The notes under the pieces were generated by a model that saw nothing but the letters and a program-made list of their open reading frames with translations, was not told the origin of the DNA and did not search any database. Of a stretch of 64,000 nucleotides of DNA, positions 1 to 10,479 are shown piece after piece (within the stretch, counting starts at the first letter, position 1; each line of letters begins with the position of its first letter). Both the position numbers and the translations under genes were made by a program. Source of the stretch: Corbicula japonica (Eukaryota > Mollusca > Bivalvia > Venerida > Cyrenidae); the NCBI GenBank assembly GCA_038501625.1, contig JAZAYU010000015.1, positions 8,082,991 to 8,146,990 on the forward strand, given 5' to 3'.

Positions 1-165
1 ACTTTTTGTGGCCTTTTTTGACTTTTTGGCGAACTATCTGACTTGGAAAATAAAATGTGTGACCTATTTGACTTCTTTCTATGGCCCATTTGACTTTTTT
101 GTGGCCTATTTGACTTGTAGCCTATTTGACTTGTGGCCTATTTGACTCGATACCTAATACAACAG
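1..165. repeat. Degenerate tandem repeat, GCCTATTTGACTT type
   Basis: The window opens inside a short-period tandem repeat. Variants of 'tggcctatttgactt' recur about every 15-40 bases, with 'gacttttt' and 'gtggcc' as shared pieces. The array probably continues to the left of the window. No coding potential is visible. Confidence 0.6.
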
Positions 166-210
166 CCAATCAGAGGCCTTTAGCTTTTGTTTACAATAGA
201 TAAATGAAAA

Positions 211-289
211 TTTGAAAGCCACCGAACACGGCAAATATGGGGATATTGCAAGATCAGTTTAATTGAGCCTGCTCATGGGCAGTAATAAA
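211..289 (+). repeat. Dispersed repeat, copy of 37727-37803
   Basis: 'tttgaaagccaccgaacacg' followed by 'ttgagcctgctcatgggcag' is matched at 37727-37803 in the same orientation with few differences. It is a dispersed repeat of unknown class. A second dispersed piece close by, about 388-470, is matched at about 24449-24535 (both contain 'ttccatgttcagca'). Confidence 0.55.
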
Positions 290-474
290 AAAGTAATATA
301 ACTGCCCACGCCGCCTAGCCTCAGGTTGAGCGCAACTCGATATTTATACCAGTTAACAGTACAATTTGATTCAATCCCAAGAGATGGTGTGTATATATGG
401 CAGTGAACATGGGACAATTAATTCGGTATTTTCAGATTTATACCATTCCATGTTCAGCAGCGTAAGTTTTCCAG

Positions 475-1436
475 ATAAAATAATGGGTTTGTCCTTAACA
501 AGAAAACAAAAAAGGGCTGAACTAAACAGAATATACTTTAGACAGGTATTCTGAAAAATAAATTAGAACGCCGAAGGAAAAATTAAATTGGGGTGATTGA
601 AAATGTTCAAATAGGAATGCCTTTAGCACAACTATTTGTGCGTGACATGGACTTTTCTATATATGCGATGTTCGATCGTCCATCGCGCACAACCCAGTTA
701 CTATTCAAATCAATGAGGAAAATTTTTCTTCTATTTCTATATGCCGCCGATCGGAATTTGATCGCAACTTCGGCGGCTCCATAAAGCATCTTAACCATAT
801 GTATCTTTAAAAAAATTACATACCTGAAAAGCCACATTCAAGTAGAATCAATATATGTAATCCTTTATCAATAACGGTTTCGTTTTTTATGCAAAACTCT
901 TTTAAACCTCCACCCATGTCAACAAATTTCGATTTCCGCGCTTAAAGTTTACCTGACTCACGTTTATCGATAAATAACAGAATTTAAATCGGGTCGATTT
1001 CCACCACAGTTTTGATCGTAACTGCTTGAGACGTAAAGGACATCTGTAAAAAGTCAGTATGATAATGGGTCCGTGCTTGCAGTCGAATTATTGATACTAG
1101 CATGCCTTTAAATATATATTGGCTGGGATATTGAAACCAACCATCTAAAAACTGGTAGAAAATATTGAAACAAAAAGTAAACTTTTACATCAGTCGTTTA
1201 CTTACTGATAACGACTGAGTAAGAGTCTAGCGCACGATAGCACCGTTATGTGCGGTTATTAGACAACCACTGAGAGTTAACTCCCTTTTAAAAATAAAAA
1301 TTTTGCTGAGAAACAAGGTAGCTATGACTGACTTACTCTTTACTCCAAACTTTTAGAGGAACACATGCAACTTTCATCTTTAATTGTTATCATAATGATT
1401 ATTTTAAATGGCAATCGTTACCTCTGCAAGAAAAAC
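475..1436. other. Non-coding, nothing recognised
   Basis: Only short open frames without splice or codon-use support are present. No RNA gene, terminal repeat or tandem array was seen. Confidence 0.5.
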
Positions 1437-1800
1437 GTGCCGCCTATTTAGATTTCACCAAAAGATCGCCCCATCCACCCCCCACCCCTCCAAAAAAAAT
1501 GATCTATCCAGGGTCTACACTGCATAAACACATCAAAGTTGTATTGCTTTGATAGATTGGGATCGATCGTTATCGGTCTATCCACACCAAGATTACTATC
1601 AAATACAACGTTCTCTGAAAATTTGTGTCCCGATTGGACAATCAATTTAATCATTCCTCTGTTGAATTCTGCCGATCATTGGCTACTGTAGGTAATTCAG
1701 AAGATAACATCCATTTTTTTCATTTTTCCAATGCCATACTAAAAGATATGTCCGAGGTAGTTTCTAAAGAGTTTAGTTACACAACAGTATATGCTTGAAT
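1437..1800 (-). repeat. Left inverted copy of a dispersed repeat (partner at 4690-6860)
   Basis: Read on the minus strand, 1800 to 1704 matches 4690-4777, and about 1680 to 1480 matches 6519-6860. Shared landmarks are 'agtatggcatcggaaaaatg', 'gaattcaacagaggaatgat', 'ggtgtggatagac' and 'cagtgtagaccc'. The right copy is interrupted between its two parts by a 1.7 kb element (4776-6511), so this left copy is an uninterrupted version of that site. The class is unknown. Confidence 0.65.
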
Positions 1801-1820
1801 TCCCATTAGACGACCGATAA

Positions 1821-2283
1821 TCAGGTCTAGGAAACGGCTGTTTTTACAGACTGTCTGTAAATTTACAGAATGTCAGTTTATTTATAGATAAATATGTCAG
1901 AAATTCACATAACTGAAGCATTTTTGTTAGTTCTGATAGCAAAGAGCATGGCATAGGACATAGACAAAATTAATGGAAGTTTGTTTACACTGCTATTTCC
2001 TCTCCAACATGGTCATCAATGATCTAACAACATTACACACAATCCTCTGAATATAATAATGATATCCTTTATTAAGTTATGTTGATTTACAGTTAAAAAT
2101 ACTAATTTATTTGTAGATTTTCATTCATGTTTATCCCAATGTGGTGTAGAACCAAGATTTAAAATTTCGACACCTTTTGTAACCACCCTTGTCCATAAAT
2201 TTACAGATCTATTTATCTATAAATAAACATACAGTCTGTAAATTTACAGACAGTCCATAAAAACAGCCATTTCCTAGACCTGA
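1821..2283. mobile_element. MITE with about 73 bp terminal inverted repeats
   Basis: The left arm 1821-1893 (starting TCAGGTCTAGGAAACGGCTG) is the inverted complement of 2211-2283 (ending AGCCATTTCCTAGACCTGA) with few mismatches. Both flanks read TAA, a possible target duplication. The 463 bp length and absence of an ORF indicate a non-autonomous element. Superfamily is not assignable by eye. Confidence 0.7.
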
Positions 2284-2423
2284 TAATGTAAGTAACTAAT
2301 TTTAGCAGTGGAGTCTATTGCAACACATATTCTTGCACCGGTTCGATTATATTTTAAATATATGTGGTAAATTCTCCAGATAAAAATAACTATTTCAATA
2401 CTGGTCCAATCAGACTTCACACA

Positions 2424-4696
2424 TAGGCTTCCTGACCTAGTTATCGGTGTACTTATTTTCGTATCAAGAGAATGAAATAAAAGAAACTTATTTTGCTTCT
2501 TACCTGGTCTCAATCTTTACTTTGACATTTGTATCACATGCTTTTATGAAGAAATTGCTGAAATACAACTTAATTTCCATTTATTGTATTCGAGATCAAC
2601 CATGTGTACATCATGGAGTTCAAAGGTCATTATATACTAGTTACCGGTGCATACATAAATATCACATCTGTCAGAAAATCCTAATGTAAATATTACACTC
2701 ATTACTGTAAGTTAAAAGACAATAACAAATTGCTTCACAGTTCATTAAAATGTGACCAGTTAGCACCCAGGAAGTATTAACAACCTTTAAGGATCATCTC
2801 AGAATGAAAATGTAAGAACTATAATAAACAGATTAACAGTAGCAACTTATGTTTTCTAACACTTAAACTTTTGTTGAATTGTTTTTTTTTCAGACACCAG
2901 TTGCTGGATCACAGTGGGGCAGAGAAACCTGGACTCTCTGCGAAGAACTTTTACTTGTGTACAGTATTTAAGATGAGTCCAATGGTCACATTCATCACAT
3001 TGAGCCCACCTGACAAACTCAGTACATATGCTAGTTTTATTTCAGGAGGCATTCTTCTTTTGCATATACAGCAAAGCTCTTCATCATCGGATTCTGACAA
3101 GATGTTGTTGTGATCATTTTCTGGTGATGGGGGGACATTTTCCTTGGAGCAACAAGGCACTGGAGATGATTGGGGAAACTTAAGAGATTTCTTGGAGGTT
3201 GGCCGTGATTCCAATATCTCCTCATTTTTGGAGGAGGCCATGTTGCCTACAACTGAGGGAGGAATGAATTTTCTCTTCTTACTTGCAGCAGCCTTTACAG
3301 CTACAATTTTACGTTGCTCCAGAAACTGGTCTCCACTTGTTTTCTTTGTAACCTGCTCATTTTCTACCGGTATTGGTTCCTGATCACCCTTGTATATGGT
3401 TGACGGCATTGTTGGTTCAATCTGAGATTTTTGAAGTGGAAATACCCCAGTTTTTCTGAAGGCACTGACCAGGTTAGCTGGTGAAAAAGCTTTCATATAT
3501 GCCCTTGATGAGAGTTCACCAACTACATATCTGGTAACTGATTGGCCAGGATTTTCTCTTAGAAATTTTTGACACTCGATATTGTAGATGGCTTTGAGAG
3601 GTCCAAAACATGCCACATCAAGGGGCTGCCTTACATGCGAAGTGTGGGGAGGTAGTATAAAAAATATGATGCCATGATAATTTCCCCAGTTTTTTAGAGT
3701 CAATGATATGTGTGATCTATGTCCATCAAATATGATAAGGTGTTTATCATTTTCATTGGGGTGCACACATTTAAGGAAATGATTATTGAGATAGTTCTCA
3801 AATGTGATCGCATTGGACCATCCAGTTTCACTCATTTCTCCAGCTGTACCTGGGCATGTATTATTCAGCAGATCGTCACACCAGCGCTTGCCTGGAAATA
3901 TAAAATAAGGGGGGATGTACGATCCAGCTGCATTACCGCACCCTATAAGGGTAACATTCTTTCCACGTGGTGATGTTATTGCCTGCGGGGTCGCTCCTTT
4001 AGGGCATAACACTTTAGGAGGAGAATGTTCCAAAAGCAAACCAGACTCGTCAATGTTCCATAAGTCATTTGGTCTACAAGACTCTTCTTCTTCTTTGCTG
4101 AATAAAGGATCTGGGCCATGACTTGGTAGGTACTCTGTAGGCTGAAGCCCTAAATGCCTGTCCCTCAAAGTACTCTCTGGGACACCAAAAACTCTTGCAG
4201 CCTTGTAAACTGACATTCCATTATCCCTTACTGCCTTAAATGCCAAACCAATCTGAGCAGTATCATAGTTTCTTTTCTTTTTTTTCTGTGAACCAATCGT
4301 TGGGAACTAAAAAATAAAAGAAAAAATAAAAATTTAATAAATGGGGATAAATTGATCAAGGGTTTTTTTACCCATTCACCGGGTATCGGTGTGCATTGCA
4401 GCAGACACAACACAGATTTACAGGTTTTAAATAGGAGGAATTGGAGCCGAGTTGTACAAAGGGAACAATTTATCACATGACATTTTACTTAATTAGATGG
4501 AAATTTGTTTACTTACCTGTAAAAAACTCATGGTTTTGCCGATTTTACGAATTTGACATATTTGACATATCGCGGGATAATTTGACAGGGTATACTGTAA
4601 ACATCCGGTATGCAAATTAGATGACGTCAGAGATATTCGGCGATCACGGATTGCACCGAGTACTAGTATACACCGATAACTAGGTCAGGGAGCATA
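2424..4696 (-). mobile_element. Tigger/pogo-like DNA transposon
   Basis: Exact 21 bp terminal inverted repeats lie at 2431-2451 (cctgacctagttatcggtg...) and 4669-4689. They extend outward with two mismatches to TA dinucleotides at 2424-2425 and 4695-4696, consistent with the TA target duplication of the Tc1/mariner superfamily. The element is about 2.27 kb and carries one minus-strand transposase gene (2951-4531) that is damaged in at least two places, so it is probably not autonomous. Confidence 0.75.
2951..4531 (-). pseudogene. Pogo/Tigger (jerky-like) DDE transposase, internally deleted
   Basis: Two minus-strand exons fit: a 5-codon exon at 4517-4531 (ATG, donor GTAAGT) and a main exon 2951-4306 after a TTTTTTAG acceptor, for about 456 residues. 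The first 60 residues hold a psq-type helix-turn-helix (GMSVYKAARVFGVPESTLRDR). The DDE_1 catalytic domain keeps all three acidic positions: NIDESG, FDGHRSH and QPLDVACFGPLK. The usual second helix-turn-helix and linker of roughly 100 residues between the two domains is missing; FSKEEEES runs straight into the catalytic domain. At the C terminus, CCICKRRMPPEIK begins a PHD-like zinc finger whose second half (CDECDHW) lies in another frame near 3010-3025, so a frameshift truncates it. The family moves DNA by cut and paste. This copy probably cannot bind its ends normally. Confidence 0.8.
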
Positions 4697-5123
4697 TAAA
4701 CTACAGTGTAACCAAACTATTTACTTTGGACATATTTTTAGTATGGCATCGGAAAAATGAAAAAATGGATGTTTTTATGGCCCCCGAAGGGAGGCATATA
4801 GTAATCGCACTGTCCGTCTGTCCTTCGAAATAATCTTGTCCTCGCTTCTTCTCCAAAACCGCTTGAGGGATTATCATTTCCTTGAAACTTCACAGGAGTG
4901 TTTGTCACCAAGCCTAGTTGTGCATATCATCAGGAATTTCTGCTCGGATTATTTTTGGCTGAGTTATGGCCCTTTTTAGCAAAATCTTGTCCTCGCTTCT
5001 TCTCTAAATCAGCTTGAGGGATTTCATTGAAACTTCACAGGAGTGTTTGCCACCAAGCCTAGTTGTGCATATCCTAAGGGTTTTCTGATCGGATTATTTT
5101 TGGCGGAGTTATGGGCCTTTTTA

Positions 5124-5153
5124 CCTAACCCTAACCCTAAACCCTAACCCTAA
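5124..5153 (-). repeat. Interstitial telomere-like repeat (CCCTAA)
   Basis: Four to five CCCTAA units, one expanded to CCCTAAA, read as TTAGGG on the minus strand. This is the telomere motif of many animals including molluscs. Only about 30 bp and inside a mobile element, so not a chromosome end. Confidence 0.7.
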
Positions 5154-5930
5154 GGTAAATTTTGTTAACGCAATAGAGGTTACATTTTTTGTCAGATTGT
5201 CATGAAATTTGGTATGAATATTGATATTGATGATTTCTACACAAATTATTAAAATCATGTTGTTAAATTGACCAGGGGCCCCGCCCTGGGGATTTTAATT
5301 TTTATTTCTTTTAAATTCTGTTTTTAACCTTTGATTTTCTACAGTTATTAACCAGATTTTGACACAACCTTCATACCATCTTATAATTCAATCTTTCCTG
5401 AACAATTCATTCACTGGTTGTTCAGTGATAAAATTTGAAACAAAAATTTTAGTAGCAGGGTGAAAATTTCAAGTGTCAAAATCCAATATTTCTACCTGTC
5501 TTCAGCTATATTTAGGTATGATGTTTACCAGTTTATTGGTACAGTTGCTGGACAATGACCTGATGAACTTTGCTGCTTAGATCTGTGTTATGCAATATTA
5601 AGAACTTTGCTCTGGAAGATTTTATAGGGTAAATTTTGTCATTTTATGGATAGTGACAAGTAAACTTTCTTACTTTATAGCACTTTGAAAATCAGGCTTT
5701 TCTGAATATGTTATTCACTGTTTGTAAGTTAAACAATAACAAGAACAACAACAACAAATTTGTAGCACATTCTCAAAAAATTAAGACCAAATTTAAGAGA
5801 GCCTTAGATGTATACAGTGTATGTACACAAACTGGCAAGTTAAGGCCACACTTTTTTAGCTTATCTGAGCGGTAGGCTCAGCGTGAGTTATTAGGATCGA
5901 TCAATGTCCGTTGTCCGTCCGCACTAAGTG

Positions 5931-6341
5931 AACACTCAAGTGGTCACATTTTTGCCTGATGTTTGTCCCAATGATTTCTCAGACGAGTTAGAATATGGGT
6001 CATATGGGTCCAAAAACTAGGTCACTGTTACTAAAAATAGAATTTTCTTGTTAACACTCGAGCGGTCACATTTTTGCTCCGATTGTCATGAAACTTGGTC
6101 AGGATGTTTGTCCCAATGATTTCTCGGATGAGTTCGAATATTGGTCATCTGGGTCCAAAAACTAGGTCACTGTTACTAAAAATAGAATTTTCTTGTTAAC
6201 ACTCAAGCGGTCACATTTTTGCTCCAATTGTCATGAAACTTGGTCAGGATGTTTGTCCCAATGATTTCTCGGATGAGTTCGAATATTGGTCATCTGTGTC
6301 CAAAAACTAGGTCACTGTTACTAAAAATAGAATTATCTTGT
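5931..6341 (+). repeat. Three tandem units of about 145 bp
   Basis: Units start at 5931, 6053 and 6198, each with 'aacactc(a/g)ag(c/t)ggtcacat' and ending in 'ctaaaaatagaatt(t/a)tcttg'. The first unit lacks about 23 bp. They follow a 5' head at about 5852 ('tttttagcttatctgagcgg'). This looks like the core of a second pearl-like element nested in the 4776-6511 element. Confidence 0.7.
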
Positions 6342-6899
6342 CTTGGCTGTAAATTGGGATCCTTTCATCTTTCACATTATATGCATGCAGTATGCTTTGT
6401 CTTCCACAAGCATATTTTTCATTACATATGTTTATTTATTACATATGTATACCTATTCGATTTCAAAGCCGCATTTCGGGGGCATATGTCAATTTCAAGT
6501 GACAGCTCTTGTTTTTCTTAATTTCCTAGCCAATGATCGATAGAATTCAACAGAGGAATGATAAAATTTTCGATCGATACCCTATTCGGTAAGATTAGTG
6601 AAATATTTGTTGAGATGCTGACTTTTTAATAAAAGCTGTGTTTACATTGGGCTTTACAAAATGGAAGTTATGTTATCCCCCTTCTCCGGCCTATACATTT
6701 GGGACATGAATTTTCAATGAACTTGGTATTTGATAGTGAAATCGGTGTGGATAGACTGATAACGATCCCCATCTATCAAAAAAACAACAAAAATGATGTA
6801 TTACACTGTTTATGCAGTGTAGACCCTTATTTTTTATTTTTGGGAGGAGGGGGTGGGGTTGGCCAGTTTATACAAATTTTGGAGAATACGGGTTCGGTC

Positions 6900-7835
6900 T
6901 TAAAAGCCCCTGTGAGGTCAACAATGTTTCACTTGACTGTTAGTTACAGACCTTTTTAATGGTAGGCTTGTTCCCTCCATGTTGAAGAATAAAGTCTTTA
7001 AAAGTTTTATAAACTGCCTCTATCTCTGTTTACTGTCATGCTAGAGCGACCCGATGTTTGCTGTACCATATCATGCACTCTTTAGAAAATGTCAACATGA
7101 TGTTGAGTTACTGTATAATGTATCGGTCACCAAAAAAAATTTAAAAAATGGTTTTCCAAATTTCATTGCAACCCCTTGAACAGGATCTATTTTGAAATTA
7201 CCTCTAAATCATGTTTTCGAGTATGGATCATATTTTGGTCAGGGTGGTTGCCTATAATGGTAAATGTATACAGCGTAAGGGTAAACCTTAAAATTAGCAA
7301 AAACCTTTTAAATTCAAGCATTTTATTTGATTAAGCAAGTAATTGTAACTTGTCATAAAAATTGACAGCATTTGACTAATGCAGTTCATTTGAAAATTAA
7401 ATAAACCCGCCCGTTGTTTTAATAAGACTGACCACATCCCGTTTCATCTATGCTGCAGGCTATTCACGGGAGGTGTAGTCGCCGTAGTCATGGTAGCAGA
7501 GTTGTGAAGTCGATTGACAGGTTAATAGCTGATTAAGCTGTGAAAAATGTAAATGTAGGTACTTTTTGTAACAATTTATGGGCAACAATTCATGACCGAT
7601 TTTTTTTACCAATTTTGAAATTTCAATTGGACATTCTTCCCGAAAATCCGTCAATGAGTGGCGTGCCGAAAATTTTAGAAACACTGGTCTATAAAGTATC
7701 AAAAAATAACCAATATTCCACATGTTCCACCCAATAAATTGTCAAACCTGCCATGGTACCTGCCTTTTATATGTTGATTTAAACATGATAACTAATCAAA
7801 ACTTTCCTTTTTAGCTATACTGGTCAAATAATAGG
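6900..7835. other. Non-coding, nothing recognised
   Basis: AT-rich sequence with only short unsupported open frames and no terminal repeats detected by eye. Confidence 0.5.
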
Positions 7836-7837
7836 GG

Positions 7838-8095
7838 AGCTATCTTACTCACCCCCGGAGTCGGCGTCCATGTCCGTCAAACAAAATATGCACTTTGGAA
7901 ACTTGTAGTATAATATATTCACCTCCAAAATCTACATCGTTGCCAACAAGACCCATAACTCTGCTACCATTATTTTTTTAAATTATACCCCCTTTTTAAC
8001 TAGATTTTGCGTCAAGCAAATATGCACTTGGTCCCTAACTTTGAATCTACTTTCATAGTTTGTCGGACATAATGACCGTCAGATTTTTTGGCATT
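7838..8095 (+). repeat. Pearl-like element fragment
   Basis: 'ggggagctatcttactcacc' followed by 'gtcggcgtccatgtccgtc' and 'acccataactctgctacc' is the head-plus-core pattern seen in the other pearl-like elements of this window. It lies just upstream of the BTB gene. Boundaries are uncertain. Confidence 0.45.
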
Positions 8096-8247
8096 TCGTG
8101 AAGGCTGCAATCAGTATTGAGCACTGTCTACATCATGGCAGAGAATTGCATAAACAACAACATTGTTGGGAAAATTAAAATGTATTATCACAGTTTATAA
8201 CCGGATAATGCAAGGGATTTTTTCTCTTCAGCAGGAGTTGGTTCTAG

Positions 8248-8606
8248 ATGGCTTCAAGGTCTGGATTAAAGAAAGAGGACTCGGTGTCCAATCATGTCCA
8301 AGAGACTCCAGTACCCACTCAAAACGAGTCCAGACAAAGCCCAAGTCTGTCAACATCCTGGCAACTGGGAAAATCTCTCAGTGCAAGTTTGCTACATTTG
8401 TATGAACATTCCCTGTGGACAGATGTGAGATTTAAATGTATAGGTCATGATGAGGATGATGCTGAAGACAGGATTAGAGCACACAGGTCCATTCTGGCAG
8501 CCAGAAGCCCGGTTTTCCAGGCCATGTTTTATGGTCCATTAGCAGATGGCAAAGAAGAACAGGAACTTCCAACCACAGAAGCAAGAATATTTAATTTGGT
8601 TCTCAG
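8248..8606 (+). CDS. BTB-BACK protein, exon 1 (BTB gene A)
   Basis: Coding exon 1 of a 516-residue protein, joined to 17448-18639. The ATG at 8248 follows a likely 5'-UTR splice acceptor (TTCTCTTCAG, AG at 8230-8231). The exon ends at a GTAAG donor (8607), leaving a split AG|A codon whose phase matches exon 2. A 40-residue Ser-rich leader precedes the BTB/POZ domain: LWTDVRF, RAHRSILAARSPVFQAMF and the start of the helix ending in LVLR|YVYSD. BTB domains dimerise and often recruit cullin-3. The layout resembles the BTBD1/2/3/6 group (BTB, BACK, C-terminal beta domain), which is known for substrate-adaptor roles, but the actual partner here cannot be inferred. A near paralogue lies at 25.0-26.75 kb. 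Confidence 0.88.
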
Positions 8607-9039
8607 GTAAGACTGGTTTGCCTAACCTACTTGCAGTTAGCTCAACTATGTTGCCACAATGGCAGTTTTGTGTATGTGCAAGCACTAGTTGGTGCATCCA
8701 TCCAAAATGTCCAACCTTTAACTTTAACATGCATTGAGCAATCTTCTTTATGTTTAACATGAATGTTAACTTCATAGATGGAGTTTGGCACACAAACCCT
8801 AGCTTCCCATCTCAAAGGTCAAAGACCCGGCCTTTTCTAGCCCATAAATTTGACATGAATTGATCAACAGTGTTTATATTTCACATGATTGTTAACCTAG
8901 ATGTGACAGTGTTGCATGCAAACTCCAGGTTCCAATCTCTAAGGTCAAGGTCACAGTAAAAGGTCAAAGGGGCTTTACATGTTTCCAACAGGCATCTAGC
9001 TGGTATTTAATTTTTTTAATGAATGAATTAAATGTGCTC

Positions 9040-9273
9040 AGATAACCCTTTCCTCCATAGAAAAAGGCTTTTATTGCAAGGGCTAACAGTTTAGATCCAG
9101 ATCAGCCATCTGAACAGGATCTAAACTGATCACTTTTTGAATTATACAGTAATTTCTGATCAAAATGTCAACAGTGCAGATCCTGATCAGATGGTATGGA
9201 TGTTCAAGCTGATCTGGATCTACACTGGTAACACATGCCTAAAGACGGGTGATATAACGGAGTAAAGTGTTAA
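9040..9273. mobile_element. TTAA-target MITE (AACCCTTTCCTCCAT family)
   Basis: The left end 'aaccctttcctccatag' and the degenerate right end 'ggagtaaagtgttaaa' are inverted. The interior has the family hallmark of alternating 'gatccagatcagcc' and 'gatcaggatctaaactg' blocks, themselves inverted. See 27472-27659 for the evidence on target site. Confidence 0.6.
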
Positions 9274-10093
9274 ATTGACATTGCTTTTCCCCCTGTGGTA
9301 TATTGCTTTGCAAGTGTCGGCAGTTGACGAATCAATACAAAAGATATTCAAATTCAGAAAAAGTGCAACTTTTTAAGCAAAATCAGCTGATGTGCTGGCT
9401 AATATGGATCTACACTGATCTACAGTGTTCATCCAAGCCATAAAAGCATCAGCTTAGGAGTCCAATATCTAACAGCTTGCTAGCTGACACCTGGAATTCA
9501 TCTATTCTGCCAAACAGGAACATGCAATACATACAGCTGAACCACATGATGCATTCAACAGCCACCTATCTTACACAGCCATCTTGAATATGTCCTAAAT
9601 TGCTATTCTGTTCATATTTTTACCTGTCTTGTAATTGTATGGCTAGGTGTTGTCGCATAAGGTACAGGTTCGCTCCCCGCTAGGGGCAATATCAGTATAA
9701 TTTCACAGTAGCACTACTTGTGCAGTGTAGTGGCTGTAGAAAGTCTTCCTGTACATTATAGTCAATACTGTTATCACTTAATAATCGCTTACTAATGACA
9801 TGCAGTGATGAAAATGTTTATCAGGGTTATCGTTCCAACTTTTTTTTGGGGGGGAGGGGGTGGTTGTCACGGCTTGCTCATTTGCAGTGTGATCGGAATT
9901 GCATGGCTTAATGCTGTTGCTGTATGGTAGGTTAGCTAGGGGCATTTTAATTTTAAACAGTCACCTGTTTAGCAGCCACATTTAATTGGTTGCTTAAAAC
10001 AGGTTTGATAGTACATTTTAATGTAATCAAATTGACAAATTATTGTTGACACTCAACAAGTTCCATTGTCAACCTAAAGTTACTTTTGAGGTA

Positions 10094-10365
10094 TTAATCC
10101 TTTATTCCTTATAATGAAATAGGCTTTATCCCTTGTATGATCAGTGTAGATCCAGATCTGTCAGGACAACTGTGCCATTGGATCTACACTGGTGCCTTTA
10201 AGTCTGATCTAGATCTGCATTGTTTGCTTCTTGGTCAGAAATAACCAAATTAATCCAAAAGTAAACATTGTAGATTATGATCAGACAACACAGATGTTCT
10301 GGCTGATCTGGATCTACACTGGTCACACATGTGATAAATGTCATTAATATGGAGTAAAGGGTTAA
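10094..10365. mobile_element. TTAA-target MITE, next to a later insertion
   Basis: 'ttaatcctttattcc' at the left and 'ggagtaaagggttaa' at the right bracket the usual 'gtgtagatccagatc' blocks. A related copy in the same position of gene B's intron ends in 'ggaaagggttaa', so this MITE was probably present before the BTB gene duplicated. Confidence 0.6.
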
Positions 10366-10479
10366 ATCGGGCACGCCACAGGAAAAGGTGCCTTCGGTCA
10401 TTTTTAGCTCGACTATTCGAAGAATATGTCGAGCTATTGTACTCACTTGGGCGTCGCTGTCGCCGTCGGCGTCCCGCTT

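Larger units (their letters stand above)
4776..6511 (+). mobile_element. Pearl/Helentron-associated (HINE-like) element
   Basis: The 5' end reads GGCCCCCGAAGGGAGGCATA. Its inverted complement recurs near the 3' end (TTCGGGGGCATATG, 6475-6488), followed by a short 3' tail ending AGCTCTTG and then a T run. These subterminal inverted repeats, a short 3' tail, insertion in T-rich target and internal tandem units match Helentron-associated elements, including the pearl elements of bivalves. No rep/helicase ORF is present, so it is non-autonomous. It contains a telomere-like array (5124-5153) and 145 bp tandem units (5931-6341). Confidence 0.6.
4690..6860 (+). repeat. Right inverted copy of the repeat at 1437-1800, interrupted
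   Basis: 4690-4777 and 6519-6860 together match the inverted complement of 1437-1800. The join falls in a T run after 'aatggatgtt', where the 4776-6511 element sits. The left partner shows that site without the insertion. Confidence 0.6.
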
